From: Marinicella pacifica
GTDB lineage: Bacteria; Pseudomonadota; Gammaproteobacteria; Xanthomonadales; Marinicellaceae
Length of the DNA: 64,000 bases
Assembly: GCF_014636635.1 (NCBI RefSeq)
Contig: NZ_BMEO01000001.1
Location: forward strand, 124,001 to 188,000
Reading direction: 5' to 3'
Below, in pieces: positions 29,082 to 38,942 of the stretch (position 1 is its first letter; every line of letters begins with the position of its first letter). Under the pieces are notes generated by a model, which worked only from the letters and a program-made list of their open reading frames with translations, was not told the origin of the DNA and made no database searches. A program made the translations under genes and the position numbers.

Positions 29082-30575
29082 ATGCGATTATTGTATCTTG
29101 GGTGTTTATTTCTAGTCGCTGCGGTGGTTGATAATGCACTGGCCGAAAATAACGACAGCCTCACGATTTATTCATCCACGGTGGGTTACAACATCAACCA
29201 AAACCAACACATTCACCCTCAACAAATACCCGGTTTTGGGGTGGTTAAACAGCACAAAATCATGGCTTTTAAAAAAGGCCGATTTGAACTGGCTTATGAC
29301 GATGTGAGCGTACACATTGATCCCACCACGGTAACATTCAACACCCCGGATAATCCCGGCGCCGCCGTTATTTTAGATCAAAACTACCAGTATGATTTGG
29401 TCGGCAGTGACAGCCTGTTACAAAAATACATCGACAAAACCATTGCAGTTAGTTATGACAAAGGCGGCGAACCCAGTCGGGTTAAGGGCCAATTACTCAG
29501 CACCGAAGGTGGATTAATCTTACAAAAAGACGACGGATCACTCATCACGCTGCGTGATTGGTCTGAAATCAGCTTTCCGGAATTACCCGGTGGTTTGCTC
29601 ACTAAACCCACGTTAGTCTGGCTGCTGGACTCCAAAACTGCCAAAGAGCAGTTGGTGGCCGTCAGCTACCAAACCGCCGGCATGACCTGGTGGGCGGATT
29701 ATATTCTGGAATTAGACCGCAATAAAGACTGTCAATTTAACCTCAACGCATGGGTCTCAATTATTAACCAATCAGGAAAAAGTTTTCATGATTACGGGCT
29801 TAAACTGGTGGCCGGAGATGTCAATCGGGGCGGCACAACCCAAGTGGAATACCGCCAAATGCCTCAAGCCAGCTTTATGGAAAAAGACGCAGGCTTTCAG
29901 GAAGAAAGTGTGTTTGAGTACCACCAATACGCGCTGCCGCGCGCGGTTACATTGCCCCAAAATTCAACCAAGCAAATCCAACTTTTTAATCCCATCACAG
30001 ATATTCAGTGCGAGCGCACATTGGTTTTTGACCCTTTCAACAATCAACATTTCAACCGTTCCAGACCCGTGACGAATGCCGATTATCTTGTCTACGTCAA
30101 CCAAAAGGAAACACCGGTTGTGGCCCAGATACAGTTCAAAAACAGCGATAAAAATAAGTTGGGGATGCCCTTACCGGCCGGTCGCGTACGTGTCAATCAG
30201 TCTGATTCAGAGGGCCGTTTAACCTTTATCGGAGCTGATCAAATCGACCACACCGCCAACAAGCAAACGGTGGCATTGACTTTGGGAAATTCTTTTGATG
30301 TCAACGGCGAACGGCGCCAAACAAATTTCACCCGTGGAAAAAACCAAGCCCAGGAAAGCTTCGAAATTAAACTCACTAACGGCAAAAAAATTCCCGAACA
30401 GGTTACCGTTCGAGAACACCTGTATCGCTGGACAAATTGGTCGATTTCAGAACAAAGCCACAAACACAACAAAATTAATGCCAACAGTATTGAATTTAAT
30501 GTATCAGTTCCGGCTGAAGGAGAAATAACCGTCAAATACACCGTGGTGTACAATTGGCCTGATATGAACAATTAA
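29082..30575 (+). CDS. Secreted DUF4139 family protein
   Basis: Exported protein of 497 residues with a signal peptide ending near DNALAEN. The C-terminal half (about 185-495) matches the DUF4139 layout: PTLVWLLDS, VSYQTAGMTWWADYILELD, a NQSGKSFHDYGLKLVAGDVNR-like block and the terminal strand GEITVKYTVVY. The N-terminal half is beta-rich and may correspond to the DUF4140-like partner domain. Biochemical function is not known for the family. It probably forms a pair with the preceding DUF4426 gene. Confidence 0.72.
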   Translation: MRLLYLGCLFLVAAVVDNALAENNDSLTIYSSTVGYNINQNQHIHPQQIPGFGVVKQHKIMAFKKGRFELAYDDVSVHIDPTTVTFNTPDNPGAAVILDQNYQYDLVGSDSLLQKYIDKTIAVSYDKGGEPSRVKGQLLSTEGGLILQKDDGSLITLRDWSEISFPELPGGLLTKPTLVWLLDSKTAKEQLVAVSYQTAGMTWWADYILELDRNKDCQFNLNAWVSIINQSGKSFHDYGLKLVAGDVNRGGTTQVEYRQMPQASFMEKDAGFQEESVFEYHQYALPRAVTLPQNSTKQIQLFNPITDIQCERTLVFDPFNNQHFNRSRPVTNADYLVYVNQKETPVVAQIQFKNSDKNKLGMPLPAGRVRVNQSDSEGRLTFIGADQIDHTANKQTVALTLGNSFDVNGERRQTNFTRGKNQAQESFEIKLTNGKKIPEQVTVREHLYRWTNWSISEQSHKHNKINANSIEFNVSVPAEGEITVKYTVVYNWPDMNN

Positions 30576-30671
30576 TATTTTCAACATTTGTTGAAAACTG
30601 TGAGTGTTTTCACATTACATTGATTCAATGGCGCCTAAACTTATAAACATAAGTCATGGTGACAAGCAATT

Positions 30672-32978
30672 ATGAACGATAACAAAGACAACAAACACAC
30701 ATCAAATAACGATAAAATCGTCAACTTTCAAAACCCTGAAGCCAACCTTGGGCAAATTTTACCCAAAATCCATAAAATATTTATCACCGGATTAAAACCC
30801 AGCATTCAAAAATATTATGACAAGTTGGATGACACCTTGTTTGATATGGCTGAAAAAGCCGAAACCAATGACATGCAAACCCAGTACTTTGAAGCCATGC
30901 GGACGGTGCGTAAAAAGAAAGAACTGATGGTGCGCAAATTTTCTGATAACATTCAATACGCATTTAAACAATTTAAAAAAGGTGAATTTGACTACATCAA
31001 AGACAACAGCAAAGACACCGATACGCTTAACACCGATGGCTTGTCGCTCGTAGAAGAAAAGGAGCTGGATAAAAAACTGGCGGTCACCAACCTCATTGAA
31101 AAATCCAACACCTATTTCCACAATCAGTTGTATGCCTTAGAAAAACGCTTCACCTTACTGGCCGGTGGCAGTGATTTAAAACTCAGTCAAATTCCGATTT
31201 CACCCCATGTGATAGTTCATGCTTTTTCGGCTCCACTGGATTTACTGCCGATTGAAACCAACACCCTGCTGATTATTATTAAACTGTATGAACGCAGTTT
31301 AATTGAAAATTTGGGCAAACCTTATGAAGACATAAATCAGTATTTAATTAAACAAGGTATATACCCTGATATTAAGTTTACCTTACCGGGTCAGCAAAGC
31401 AACGCACCGTATTATCGTCAACCGGAAATAACCGGCGCTCAACAGCCCATATCCCATGACAGTGGTCAACAAACCAGCCAAAACCCACAACCGCAGGGCT
31501 ATCGGCAACAGGCGCCCATTGATGATCAGACCTACCAAACTATACTGTCGGCTTTAAATGAACGACACCAGGATCAGATTACACCGGTGGCTGTGTATGA
31601 TGCCAATGTGGTGAATTCTGCTTTAAGCTTACTGCAATCTCAGGAGTTGCAGCAAATGAATGCCGGTGGTTCGGCCTTGAGCCCGAAACAAATTAAAGAA
31701 GTGCTGATTAAACGCATTCAGGAACTGGATGTGGATGATGGCCAACAACGCAATGTCAACAAAACCGATGAGGACACCATTGACCTCATCAGCATGTTGT
31801 TTGAGTTTTTGGTGGAGGACCGCAATTTACCGGCCCCAATTCAGGTTTTGTTGTCACGGTTGCAAATTCCCTACCTGCACATCGCTTTAAAAGACCGCCG
31901 TTTGTTTTCCAATAAAAATAATAATGCCCGCAAGCTACTGGATGTGCTGGCGAAAGCATCAATTGGTTGGACCGAGGAGAGTGACCGCAATAATGTGTTC
32001 ATTAACAAAGTAGAAAGCATCGTGCAACATGTTTTAGAACACCAGCAAGACGACATTGATTTTCCCGCTTTGATTGAGTCATTTCAGGCATTTGATGCCA
32101 AGAATAAAAAGAAAACCCAGGTGATTGAAAAACGTACTTTTGAAAAAGCACTGGGTGAAGAGCGCATTTTCAGCGCCAAAGCCAAAACTGCTGAAATTCT
32201 GGAAACAAAAATGAAAAAATATCAGTTACCCAAACAGGTCACTGATTTATTGTTAACACCCTGGGCCAATGTTCTCACCCTCATCCATTTACGCCACCAT
32301 GAAGAACCTGACGTGATTGAGCCCTATGTCAAGTTTGTGGATAAGCTTATTTTTGTTTCCGTAAAAGATAAGAAAAAACAGGCCACCAAAGCCCAGGTCA
32401 GCCATGTCTGTGATTTTTTGAGCAACGGTTTACGGCTGGTGGCCTTTGATGAACGCAATGTCAAACAAAAAACCGCCGACTTATACCGGTTATTGCTACA
32501 AATAAACGGTCTGGAACAGGTTAGCGACCAGGATCACGAGTTTGTTCTGCCGCAGGAAGCTTTTCGCATTAAGGAAGACCAGGATGAGCAACCTGAAATT
32601 GTGCATTTTATTGCCAACAAAAAAATCAATGACCAGGACCGTCAGGTTGAACACATTGAAGATGATTATTATCAAAAAGCCCAAGATCTTTCAGTGGGCG
32701 ACTGGATTGAGTTTGTGGATGCCGATCAGGACGGTAACATCCGCGCCAAATTGTCCTGGATCAGCCCCATCAGCCATAAACGCTTATTTGTCAATGCACG
32801 GGGCATCAAAGTTACCGATAAAAGCGTGGATGAAATTGCCGATGATTTTCGAACAGGTAACGCGGTTAAGCTGGACCAGGTGCCGCTGTTTGACCGAGCC
32901 ATGACCGCCATTGCCGACAAAGTAGAGAAAAAGACTTCAGACACCCCCTCTGAAGAACACAACGAATCAGCTCAATAA
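30672..32978 (+). CDS. DUF1631 family cytoplasmic protein
   Basis: Hydrophilic, helix-rich protein of 768 residues with no signal peptide or membrane segment. The N-terminus (about 25-110, with MRTVRKKKELMVRKFSDNI) and the long central and C-terminal helical region (LISMLFEFLVEDRNLPAPIQVLL; FVDKLIFVSVKDKKKQATKA) match the DUF1631 family of Pseudomonas-type bacteria. A Gln/Pro-rich low-complexity linker sits at about 235-285. The C-terminal part (about 675-725, VGDWIEFVDADQDGNIRAKLSWISP) resembles a PilZ-like beta barrel but lacks a clear RxxxR motif. Role unknown. The 3' end overlaps folD by 12 bp. Confidence 0.78.
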   Translation: MNDNKDNKHTSNNDKIVNFQNPEANLGQILPKIHKIFITGLKPSIQKYYDKLDDTLFDMAEKAETNDMQTQYFEAMRTVRKKKELMVRKFSDNIQYAFKQFKKGEFDYIKDNSKDTDTLNTDGLSLVEEKELDKKLAVTNLIEKSNTYFHNQLYALEKRFTLLAGGSDLKLSQIPISPHVIVHAFSAPLDLLPIETNTLLIIIKLYERSLIENLGKPYEDINQYLIKQGIYPDIKFTLPGQQSNAPYYRQPEITGAQQPISHDSGQQTSQNPQPQGYRQQAPIDDQTYQTILSALNERHQDQITPVAVYDANVVNSALSLLQSQELQQMNAGGSALSPKQIKEVLIKRIQELDVDDGQQRNVNKTDEDTIDLISMLFEFLVEDRNLPAPIQVLLSRLQIPYLHIALKDRRLFSNKNNNARKLLDVLAKASIGWTEESDRNNVFINKVESIVQHVLEHQQDDIDFPALIESFQAFDAKNKKKTQVIEKRTFEKALGEERIFSAKAKTAEILETKMKKYQLPKQVTDLLLTPWANVLTLIHLRHHEEPDVIEPYVKFVDKLIFVSVKDKKKQATKAQVSHVCDFLSNGLRLVAFDERNVKQKTADLYRLLLQINGLEQVSDQDHEFVLPQEAFRIKEDQDEQPEIVHFIANKKINDQDRQVEHIEDDYYQKAQDLSVGDWIEFVDADQDGNIRAKLSWISPISHKRLFVNARGIKVTDKSVDEIADDFRTGNAVKLDQVPLFDRAMTAIADKVEKKTSDTPSEEHNESAQ

Positions 32979-33836
32979 GCTGGCTTCAAAAGTATTTTGC
33001 ATTAATGTCGCCACTGTCATCGGGCCGATACCGCCTGGAACCGGAGTAATCCACCCCGCTTTTTGACATGCCACCTTATAATCAATATCTCCCGCCAATG
33101 AACCATCTGTCATGCGGTTAATTCCTATATCAATCACAATCGCCCCCGGTTTAATCCATTCGGCGTTCACGACATTGGGATTACCCACCGCCACACACAG
33201 AATGTCTGCTTGTGCCACATGTTGTTCAAGATTTCGGGTGAAACGATGGCAACTGGTGACGGTGGCGCCGGCAAACAACATCTCCAGCAACAAGGGTCGT
33301 CCCACAATATTGGAAGCCCCCACAATCACACAATGATGTCCTTTGGGGTCAATGTGATAGTGATGTAACAAAGTAATCACACCACGGGGTGTACAAGGGC
33401 GCAAACCCGGTTGACGCAAAGCCAGATGCCCTACATTGACGGCATGAAAACCATCCACGTCTTTTTTGGGGTTTATGCGATTGGTGACTTCGGTTTCATC
33501 AATATGTTCCGGCAACGGTAATTGCACCAAAATGCCGTGCACCTGGGGATTTTCGTTTAATTCATCAATCAAATTATATAAAGCCACCGCAGATGTTTGT
33601 CGCGGCAAGTGGTAAGATTTCGACCGAATACCGGTGCGTTCACAGGCTTTTATTTTATTGTTCACATAGACCGCTGAAGCCTCGTCATTACCAACCAGCA
33701 CCACCGCCAATCCGGGGGCATCAAATCCCGCATCAACCCGCTTTTTAATCTGTAATGACAAACTACTTTGCAAAGCCTTTGAGACTTTTTTGCCGTCTAA
33801 AATTTGGGCTGAATGGGACATGGCTTGATTCGGCAT
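32967..33836 (-). CDS. folD: Bifunctional methylenetetrahydrofolate dehydrogenase / methenyltetrahydrofolate cyclohydrolase
   Basis: One-carbon enzyme making 10-formyl-THF for purine and formyl-Met-tRNA synthesis. It has 289 residues with standard blocks: the catalytic-lysine region YVNNKIKACERTGI, QLPLPEHIDE, KDVDGFHAVNVG, CTPRGVITLL, VIVGASNIVGRPL and the C-terminal TPVPGGIGPMTVATLM. Two in-frame ATGs (33836 and 33821) are possible and neither has a clear ribosome site. It converges on the DUF1631 gene. Confidence 0.97.
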   Translation of the reverse strand: MPNQAMSHSAQILDGKKVSKALQSSLSLQIKKRVDAGFDAPGLAVVLVGNDEASAVYVNNKIKACERTGIRSKSYHLPRQTSAVALYNLIDELNENPQVHGILVQLPLPEHIDETEVTNRINPKKDVDGFHAVNVGHLALRQPGLRPCTPRGVITLLHHYHIDPKGHHCVIVGASNIVGRPLLLEMLFAGATVTSCHRFTRNLEQHVAQADILCVAVGNPNVVNAEWIKPGAIVIDIGINRMTDGSLAGDIDYKVACQKAGWITPVPGGIGPMTVATLMQNTFEASLLS

Positions 33837-33878
33837 TAAAAGCGGCTATTTTAACATCGCCAACAGTAAATGACAGAT

Positions 33879-35252
33879 TCAGTGATAATTTTTACCGCGT
33901 CTTGAAGGAAACGCGGGCTTGTTTTTGTTTTTATTGGCGTAGGGGTTGCGACCGGATTTAAATTGCAAAACCAAAGGGATACCTTTTAAATCAAAAGCAT
34001 CGCGAAATGTGTTCTCTAAATAGCGTTTATAGGCGTCTGGCAATTTATCCACCCGTTTACCATGAATCACAATTCGCATCGGGTGATGACCACCACTGTG
34101 GGCGTATTTAAGCTGAGAACTTAATCCTTGTACCAACGGTGGCTGGTGCGCTTTGTAGGCTTCATTTAAGACATTGGTGAGCTGGTTGGCGGTTAACGGC
34201 ATATTGGCACGTTCAATTAACAAAGCCACCCGCTCCATGACATGACGTAAACCTGAGCCGTGCAATGCCGAGGTATAAACCCGGGGCAACCATTGAAAAG
34301 CCTGTAACTTATGATCAAGACGGTTCTTGACCTGCTGCTTGTGGGTTTCACTTAAATGATCCCATTTGTTGATCACCAGTAAAACCGGTTTGGCATGATA
34401 CACCGCCAGGCCAATCAAATGTAAATCCTGATCAGTGATGTTTTCAGTGGCATCAATCAGTAACAAACAAACCTGAGACGCCTTGATGGCATCAATGGTT
34501 TTAATAATACTGAACTTTTCAACACCTTCGCCAATTTTGGCCCGTCGCCTGACACCCGCCGTATCAATAAGGGTATATCGCGCATCATCCCATCTAAGCG
34601 GCAAATAAATGCTGTCGCGTGTGGTGCCGGGCAGATCATAGGCCAACACCCGGTTCTCACCCAGCAGTCGGTTTACCAGGGTTGATTTACCCACATTAGG
34701 ACGTCCGATGACGGCTAATTTTGGCCCGAAATCCTGCCATTCGGGGCTGGGTTTGGGATGTTTTTTTAAAAAATCGGCCAGATCGTTTTGTAATTCTGTG
34801 ATACCGCGTCGATGGGCTGTACTCAGGGCATATAGGGTTTCAATGCCCAGTTGATAGAATTCAGCTTTGGCCACATCCGGATCTTTACTTTCAGCTTTAT
34901 TCACCAGCAACCAGATGGGTTTTTGGTAAGTCCGGACCCGATTGAGTATGTTTTCATCATCTCCCACCAGGCCTTCTTTGGCACTGACCACAAACAACAA
35001 CAAATCAGCCTCTTCAACCGCTTGCATAATTTGCTCGTCCATAAGTGTTGTCAGATCACCTTCATCACCCAGCATACCACCGGTATCCACCAGCGTGGCG
35101 GTCATATCTTGTATGGTGATTTCACCATACTGTCGGTCCCGGGTTAAACCCGGCAAGTCAGCAACCAAAGCATCGCGGCGTTCGGTTAAGGTATTAAAGA
35201 GGGTTGATTTACCCACATTGGGGCGACCGATGATGGTAACAACCAGAGACAT
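33879..35252 (-). CDS. der: Ribosome biogenesis GTPase Der (EngA)
   Basis: Essential double-GTPase acting in 50S subunit maturation, 457 residues. Two G domains each carry GRPNVGKST (near residues 8 and 184), DTGG/DTAG motifs and NKAE/NKWD specificity motifs. A C-terminal KH-like domain (about 355-440) ends in a basic tail (NKNKNKPAFPSRRGKN). It follows bamB by nine bases in the conserved yfgM-bamB-der operon. Confidence 0.98.
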   Translation of the reverse strand: MSLVVTIIGRPNVGKSTLFNTLTERRDALVADLPGLTRDRQYGEITIQDMTATLVDTGGMLGDEGDLTTLMDEQIMQAVEEADLLLFVVSAKEGLVGDDENILNRVRTYQKPIWLLVNKAESKDPDVAKAEFYQLGIETLYALSTAHRRGITELQNDLADFLKKHPKPSPEWQDFGPKLAVIGRPNVGKSTLVNRLLGENRVLAYDLPGTTRDSIYLPLRWDDARYTLIDTAGVRRRAKIGEGVEKFSIIKTIDAIKASQVCLLLIDATENITDQDLHLIGLAVYHAKPVLLVINKWDHLSETHKQQVKNRLDHKLQAFQWLPRVYTSALHGSGLRHVMERVALLIERANMPLTANQLTNVLNEAYKAHQPPLVQGLSSQLKYAHSGGHHPMRIVIHGKRVDKLPDAYKRYLENTFRDAFDLKGIPLVLQFKSGRNPYANKNKNKPAFPSRRGKNYH

Positions 35253-35261
35253 ATCAATTGT

Positions 35262-36392
35262 TTATTCGTTGTAGCGAAGGGCCGACAAGGTACCATCTTT
35301 GTTATAGGTATAAATCACACTGCCTTCCACAACCGGTGAGCCATAAAACCCTTCTTTGCCTAATTGTTTGCGGTTTAACACTTTTCCGGTAAATGCATCA
35401 AGAATATGAACATAGCCGGCCAAATCACCTGCCACCAAATGCCCGAGATAAAACACAGGGCGGGTCAGTTCGCGGTATTTAAAATCAGTCACTGACCAAC
35501 CGGGTTCACCGTTAGAACGGTCAATTTGCCGAACCACAGACGCCTGATCAGTCAGGTAAATAAAACGCCGCGATACGGTCACACCGGTACTGCTGCCGTA
35601 ATCATTGCGCCACAAAAGCTGTCCTGATTCAGTGGCCACCGCCAGCGTTTTATTGGCAGCACTGCTGACATATAAGTCGGTGGCGACAACACCCATATCA
35701 CCATCAATGTCCGACAAGCGATCTATTTCGGTTTTACCCTGATTATTGATGACATTTTGCTGCCATAACACATCGCCGTCATCCATGTTTAAAGCCACCA
35801 CATCACCATTATCCATGCCCACATATAAACGTCCGCCTTTGGATAAGGGTGTACCTGTACCACGCAAGGTTAAATTGGGCACTTCGCTGCTAAACAGCCA
35901 TTGCCGCTCACCATTGTTCACGCCGAGGCCATAAATTCGGCCGTCCATAGAACGAATAATCACACGGTTACGGTCAATCACCGGCGGACTGAGCACTTCT
36001 GAACTCACCGTTATTTGCCACAACTGCGAACCGCTGTCAGCATCCAGTGCGGTCACCTGACCATCGGGTCCGGCGACCACCACAAGGGTTTCACTGACGC
36101 CGGGTCCGGCACTGATGCTGTGGTTTACATTGGTTTGCCATTGGCTTTGTCCGTTATCAGCCTGATATCGGTAAACACCGCCATTGATATCAGCTGTAAA
36201 TAAGGCATTTTTGAGCGGTGCCGGCCGCAACTGATACCCGTAAGAATCGCCTTTGGCGTTGAGTTTTTTTTGCCACAATAATTGAAACGAACCGGACATG
36301 GACAAATCAGCCAATTCTGTGGGTTTGAGCTCATCTTTTTTATTTCCGCAGGCGCTTAAAAAAATAATCAGAACGAAAGATAGCAGTCGCAT
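35262..36392 (-). CDS. bamB: Outer-membrane assembly lipoprotein BamB
   Basis: Beta-propeller lipoprotein of the BAM complex that assists outer-membrane protein insertion. It has 376 residues and lipobox FLSAC. Repeated propeller motifs include ALDADSGSQLWQ, GLGVNNGERQWLF, ALNMDDGDVLWQ, AVATESGQLLWR and ILDAFTGKVLN. The ATG at 36392 is chosen because GAGG lies five bases upstream; the GTG two codons earlier would overlap that site. It lies between yfgM and der. Confidence 0.96.
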   Translation of the reverse strand: MRLLSFVLIIFLSACGNKKDELKPTELADLSMSGSFQLLWQKKLNAKGDSYGYQLRPAPLKNALFTADINGGVYRYQADNGQSQWQTNVNHSISAGPGVSETLVVVAGPDGQVTALDADSGSQLWQITVSSEVLSPPVIDRNRVIIRSMDGRIYGLGVNNGERQWLFSSEVPNLTLRGTGTPLSKGGRLYVGMDNGDVVALNMDDGDVLWQQNVINNQGKTEIDRLSDIDGDMGVVATDLYVSSAANKTLAVATESGQLLWRNDYGSSTGVTVSRRFIYLTDQASVVRQIDRSNGEPGWSVTDFKYRELTRPVFYLGHLVAGDLAGYVHILDAFTGKVLNRKQLGKEGFYGSPVVEGSVIYTYNKDGTLSALRYNE

Positions 36393-36403
36393 GGTCACCT
36401 CAC

Positions 36404-37039
36404 TTATTCGTCAACTTTAACGTCAGACAATTTCATTTCCAGTAAGGCCTTACCGGAATAGCCTTCACCACTTAACAAGGCCAGTTGGTATGCGTCCTGC
36501 GCTTTTTTCAGTTTGTTTTCTGCCACAAAGATATCCCCTTTTATTTCTTCAACCATGGTTTCATAGGCCTGTGACTGAACCAGAGAAAGCTGTTCTTGTG
36601 CGGATTCGTACTGGCCGTTATCCACGAACAAACGTGCCAATCGCAATCGAATCATTTCAGCCATCGGCTTACCGGGTTTGGCTTTGAGTGCTGTCTGATA
36701 CTGTTCGATGGCTTGGTTAATATCACCTTTTTCCAGCCAGCGAGTAGCGAGGGTCATATGGGCTTTGATGGCATAATAGTTGACACCATATTCATCATCA
36801 TAACGTTGCAACACCTCCGCCGCATCCTCAGGCGTTTGATTTTCAATCACCTGAATCAATTTCTGGTATTCTGCAGCCGCATGATTGTTTTGTGTCTGTT
36901 GTGCATTTTGCCATTTCGCATACCCCCATAAGCCGCCAATACCCAGTACAATACCGGCAAATATGGTGAACCAATTTTGACGAAGCCAATCTTTGATGAT
37001 TTGTTCTTGTTCATAATCATCGTATTCTTCAAGCGCCAT
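36404..37039 (-). CDS. YfgM-type TPR membrane protein (SecYEG/PpiD-associated)
   Basis: Inner-membrane protein of 211 residues. It has a short acidic cytoplasmic N-terminus (ALEEYDDYEQEQIIKDWLR), one membrane helix at about 25-43 and a periplasmic TPR region (about 50-205). E. coli YfgM associates with SecYEG and PpiD as part of the periplasmic chaperone network. Position directly upstream of bamB-der is the conserved arrangement; hisS, often the next gene upstream, is replaced here by a tRNA. Confidence 0.92.
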   Translation of the reverse strand: MALEEYDDYEQEQIIKDWLRQNWFTIFAGIVLGIGGLWGYAKWQNAQQTQNNHAAAEYQKLIQVIENQTPEDAAEVLQRYDDEYGVNYYAIKAHMTLATRWLEKGDINQAIEQYQTALKAKPGKPMAEMIRLRLARLFVDNGQYESAQEQLSLVQSQAYETMVEEIKGDIFVAENKLKKAQDAYQLALLSGEGYSGKALLEMKLSDVKVDE

Positions 37040-37140
37040 AGTGTCTTCCTGTTAATCGATTTTTATAAAAGCAGGACATTTTAACTGAAATGTCAACAAA
37101 TTACATCCACGTAAAAGTCTGTGAATAAATTATATAGGGC

Positions 37141-37171
37141 AAAAAAAAAGCCGCAACCTGTGCGACTTTTT
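37141..37171 (-). terminator. Intrinsic terminator downstream of tRNA-Asn
   Basis: On the minus strand a hairpin with stem AAGUCGCA/UGCGGCUU (one G-U pair, 4-base loop) is followed by nine U residues (A-run at 37141-37149). It ends just before the yfgM promoter region. Confidence 0.85.
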
Positions 37172-37178
37172 GAGTATT

Positions 37179-37254
37179 TGGCTCCCCGGGACGGGCTTGA
37201 ACCGCCGACCTAGTGATTAACAGTCACCCGCTCTACCAACTGAGCTACCGGGGA
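37179..37254 (-). tRNA. tRNA-Asn (GTT)
   Basis: Complete 76-nt cloverleaf with encoded CCA: acceptor TCCCCGG/CCGGGGA, discriminator G, anticodon loop CTGTTAA giving anticodon GTT, T-loop TTCAAGC. It lies between yfgM and trmJ and has its own downstream terminator. Confidence 0.97.
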
Positions 37255-37324
37255 ATATTCCATCTTGCCTCAACAAGAACTGCGCATTTTACCTTGAACA
37301 AGGCAAGTGTCAAGTTTAATATTG

Positions 37325-38068
37325 TCATTTTTTCAGGTTCTTATTCACTGCACTGAGAAAGCCGCGTAACATATCCATTTCATGGGTTTCGATGTTCATA
37401 CGGTTAAACATCATACGAAATTTCTCAGTCATGGAAACCTTGTTCTTGGCATGTAAAAAACCGATTTCTTGCATGGTTGAAAACAAATGCTGATAAAAGC
37501 TCTGCATTTTTCCGGCGTCACAGATCTCCGGTCGGGTGACTAAATCTGACGTCATTTCTGTCCTATCACCTTCATTTAGACATGCCACCCGTATTTCATA
37601 GGCTGCCAGTTGTACAGCCGCCGCTAAATTTAATGACGGGTATTGGGGATTGGCCGGATATTTGACCAAATAATGGCAGCGTTGCATTTCCTCATTGGTC
37701 AGACCATAGCGTTCTTTACCAAACAGCATGGCCACCGATTGTCCTTGCCCGGCAGCTGCTATCATCTTTTTCGCCGCTTCATGCATATCCAGCATGGGAA
37801 TATTCATACCTCGACTGCGAGAACTGGTCCCAAACACCCACTGGGCATCTCCAATGGCTTCATCCAAATCCAGGCAAATCCTGGATGCACTCAACACATC
37901 ATCGGCACCGGATGCCCGCGCTCTGGCCTCCGGTGAAGGGTAATTTTCAGGACTTACCAGTGATAAGCGATCAAGACCCATCACTTTAAGGGCCCGTGCA
38001 GCGGCACCGATGTTGCCCGGATGGGTGGTGCCGATCAACACTGTATTTATTCGTGTCAGTCTGTGCAT
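37325..38068 (-). CDS. trmJ: tRNA (cytidine/uridine-2'-O-)-methyltransferase TrmJ
   Basis: SPOUT-family enzyme methylating the 2'-O of nucleotide 32 in tRNAs. The ATG at 38068 is chosen because the conserved N-terminus (RINTVLIGTTHPGNIGAAAR) starts there; upstream in-frame codons would run into the suhB upstream region. The 247-residue protein shows the knot motifs VFGTSSRSRG, AMLFGKERYGLTNEE and YPSLNLAAAVQLAAYE. The divergent pairing with suhB is also found in E. coli. Confidence 0.95.
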   Translation of the reverse strand: MHRLTRINTVLIGTTHPGNIGAAARALKVMGLDRLSLVSPENYPSPEARARASGADDVLSASRICLDLDEAIGDAQWVFGTSSRSRGMNIPMLDMHEAAKKMIAAAGQGQSVAMLFGKERYGLTNEEMQRCHYLVKYPANPQYPSLNLAAAVQLAAYEIRVACLNEGDRTEMTSDLVTRPEICDAGKMQSFYQHLFSTMQEIGFLHAKNKVSMTEKFRMMFNRMNIETHEMDMLRGFLSAVNKNLKK

Positions 38069-38131
38069 GAACAGATGCCTTTTAAATAGAAGTTTGCTAT
38101 CATACGCACTTGCCCATGTAACATCAATACC

Positions 38132-38923
38132 ATGTCCCCGGAACTCAACATTGCCCATAAGGCCGCTTTGAAGGCGTCCAAATCCATTGAACAAATCATT
38201 TTTCAAAATGAATTATTGTCCGTCCAGAAAAAACTACAAAACGATTATGTGGACAAGGCGGTAGAGGTTAGTTTAAATGACTTGTTTTATACCTTAAAAC
38301 GGGCCTATCCGGATGATGTTGTCCGCTCAGAAAACGGCCTGCTCAGCGACCGCCAGGATGGGATAAGAACCTGGCATATTGAGCCGCTGGCCGGCACCGC
38401 TAATTTTCTTTATGATATTCCGCACTGTGCCATTGGACTGGTTTTAACAGAGCAGGACAAATTACAACACGCCATGGTTTTTCAACCACTGACAGGTGAT
38501 AGTTTCACAGCCAGTCGCGGAAAAGGCGCTTTTTTAAATAATAAACGATTACGTATCGACCAAAACAAGGAACTGGCGGCAGCCATTATTGCCACAAATC
38601 TGCCTGAGAACGATTCTTTAACAGCTGCTCACGGCTTATCGTTAAGAAATATCAACAAGCAGGTCGCAGGAAGTCGCCTGCTTGGCTGTGATATTTTAGA
38701 CCTAGCCTGGGTGGCCGCAGGCCGTCTGGACGGCTTCTGGCAAGCCGATGCCGCTAAAATCACAACCATGGTGGGTCAGCTTTTTATGACAGAAGCCGGT
38801 GGTCAATGCAGTGACTTCAGCCTAAAACAAAACCCTGATAAAAACGGTCACCTACTGGCCGCCAACCTGAAATTATCCGCCCAGCTCAGTCAACAGATTA
38901 ATCCAAACTTTCAACGCAGATAA
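38132..38923 (+). CDS. suhB: SuhB homologue lacking most phosphatase catalytic residues
   Basis: 263-residue inositol-monophosphatase-fold protein. The place next to divergent trmJ matches E. coli suhB. The metal-binding motif DPLDGT is replaced by EPLAGT (84-89: Asp84 to Glu, Asp87 to Ala). The later Trp-Asp motif aligns with Ile210-Thr211, and the early VTxxD block reads VDKAV. Only Glu67 of the usual metal ligands seems to remain. The fold is otherwise kept (GRGKGAFLNNKRLRI-like segment, LDLAWVAAGRLDGFW, TEAGGQCSDF). E. coli SuhB works in Nus-dependent rRNA antitermination without needing its phosphatase activity, so this is probably a functional pseudoenzyme. The reading frame is intact and ends at a strong terminator. 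Confidence 0.85.
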   Translation: MSPELNIAHKAALKASKSIEQIIFQNELLSVQKKLQNDYVDKAVEVSLNDLFYTLKRAYPDDVVRSENGLLSDRQDGIRTWHIEPLAGTANFLYDIPHCAIGLVLTEQDKLQHAMVFQPLTGDSFTASRGKGAFLNNKRLRIDQNKELAAAIIATNLPENDSLTAAHGLSLRNINKQVAGSRLLGCDILDLAWVAAGRLDGFWQADAAKITTMVGQLFMTEAGGQCSDFSLKQNPDKNGHLLAANLKLSAQLSQQINPNFQRR

Positions 38924-38942
38924 TTCTAACCATAACGGCACA

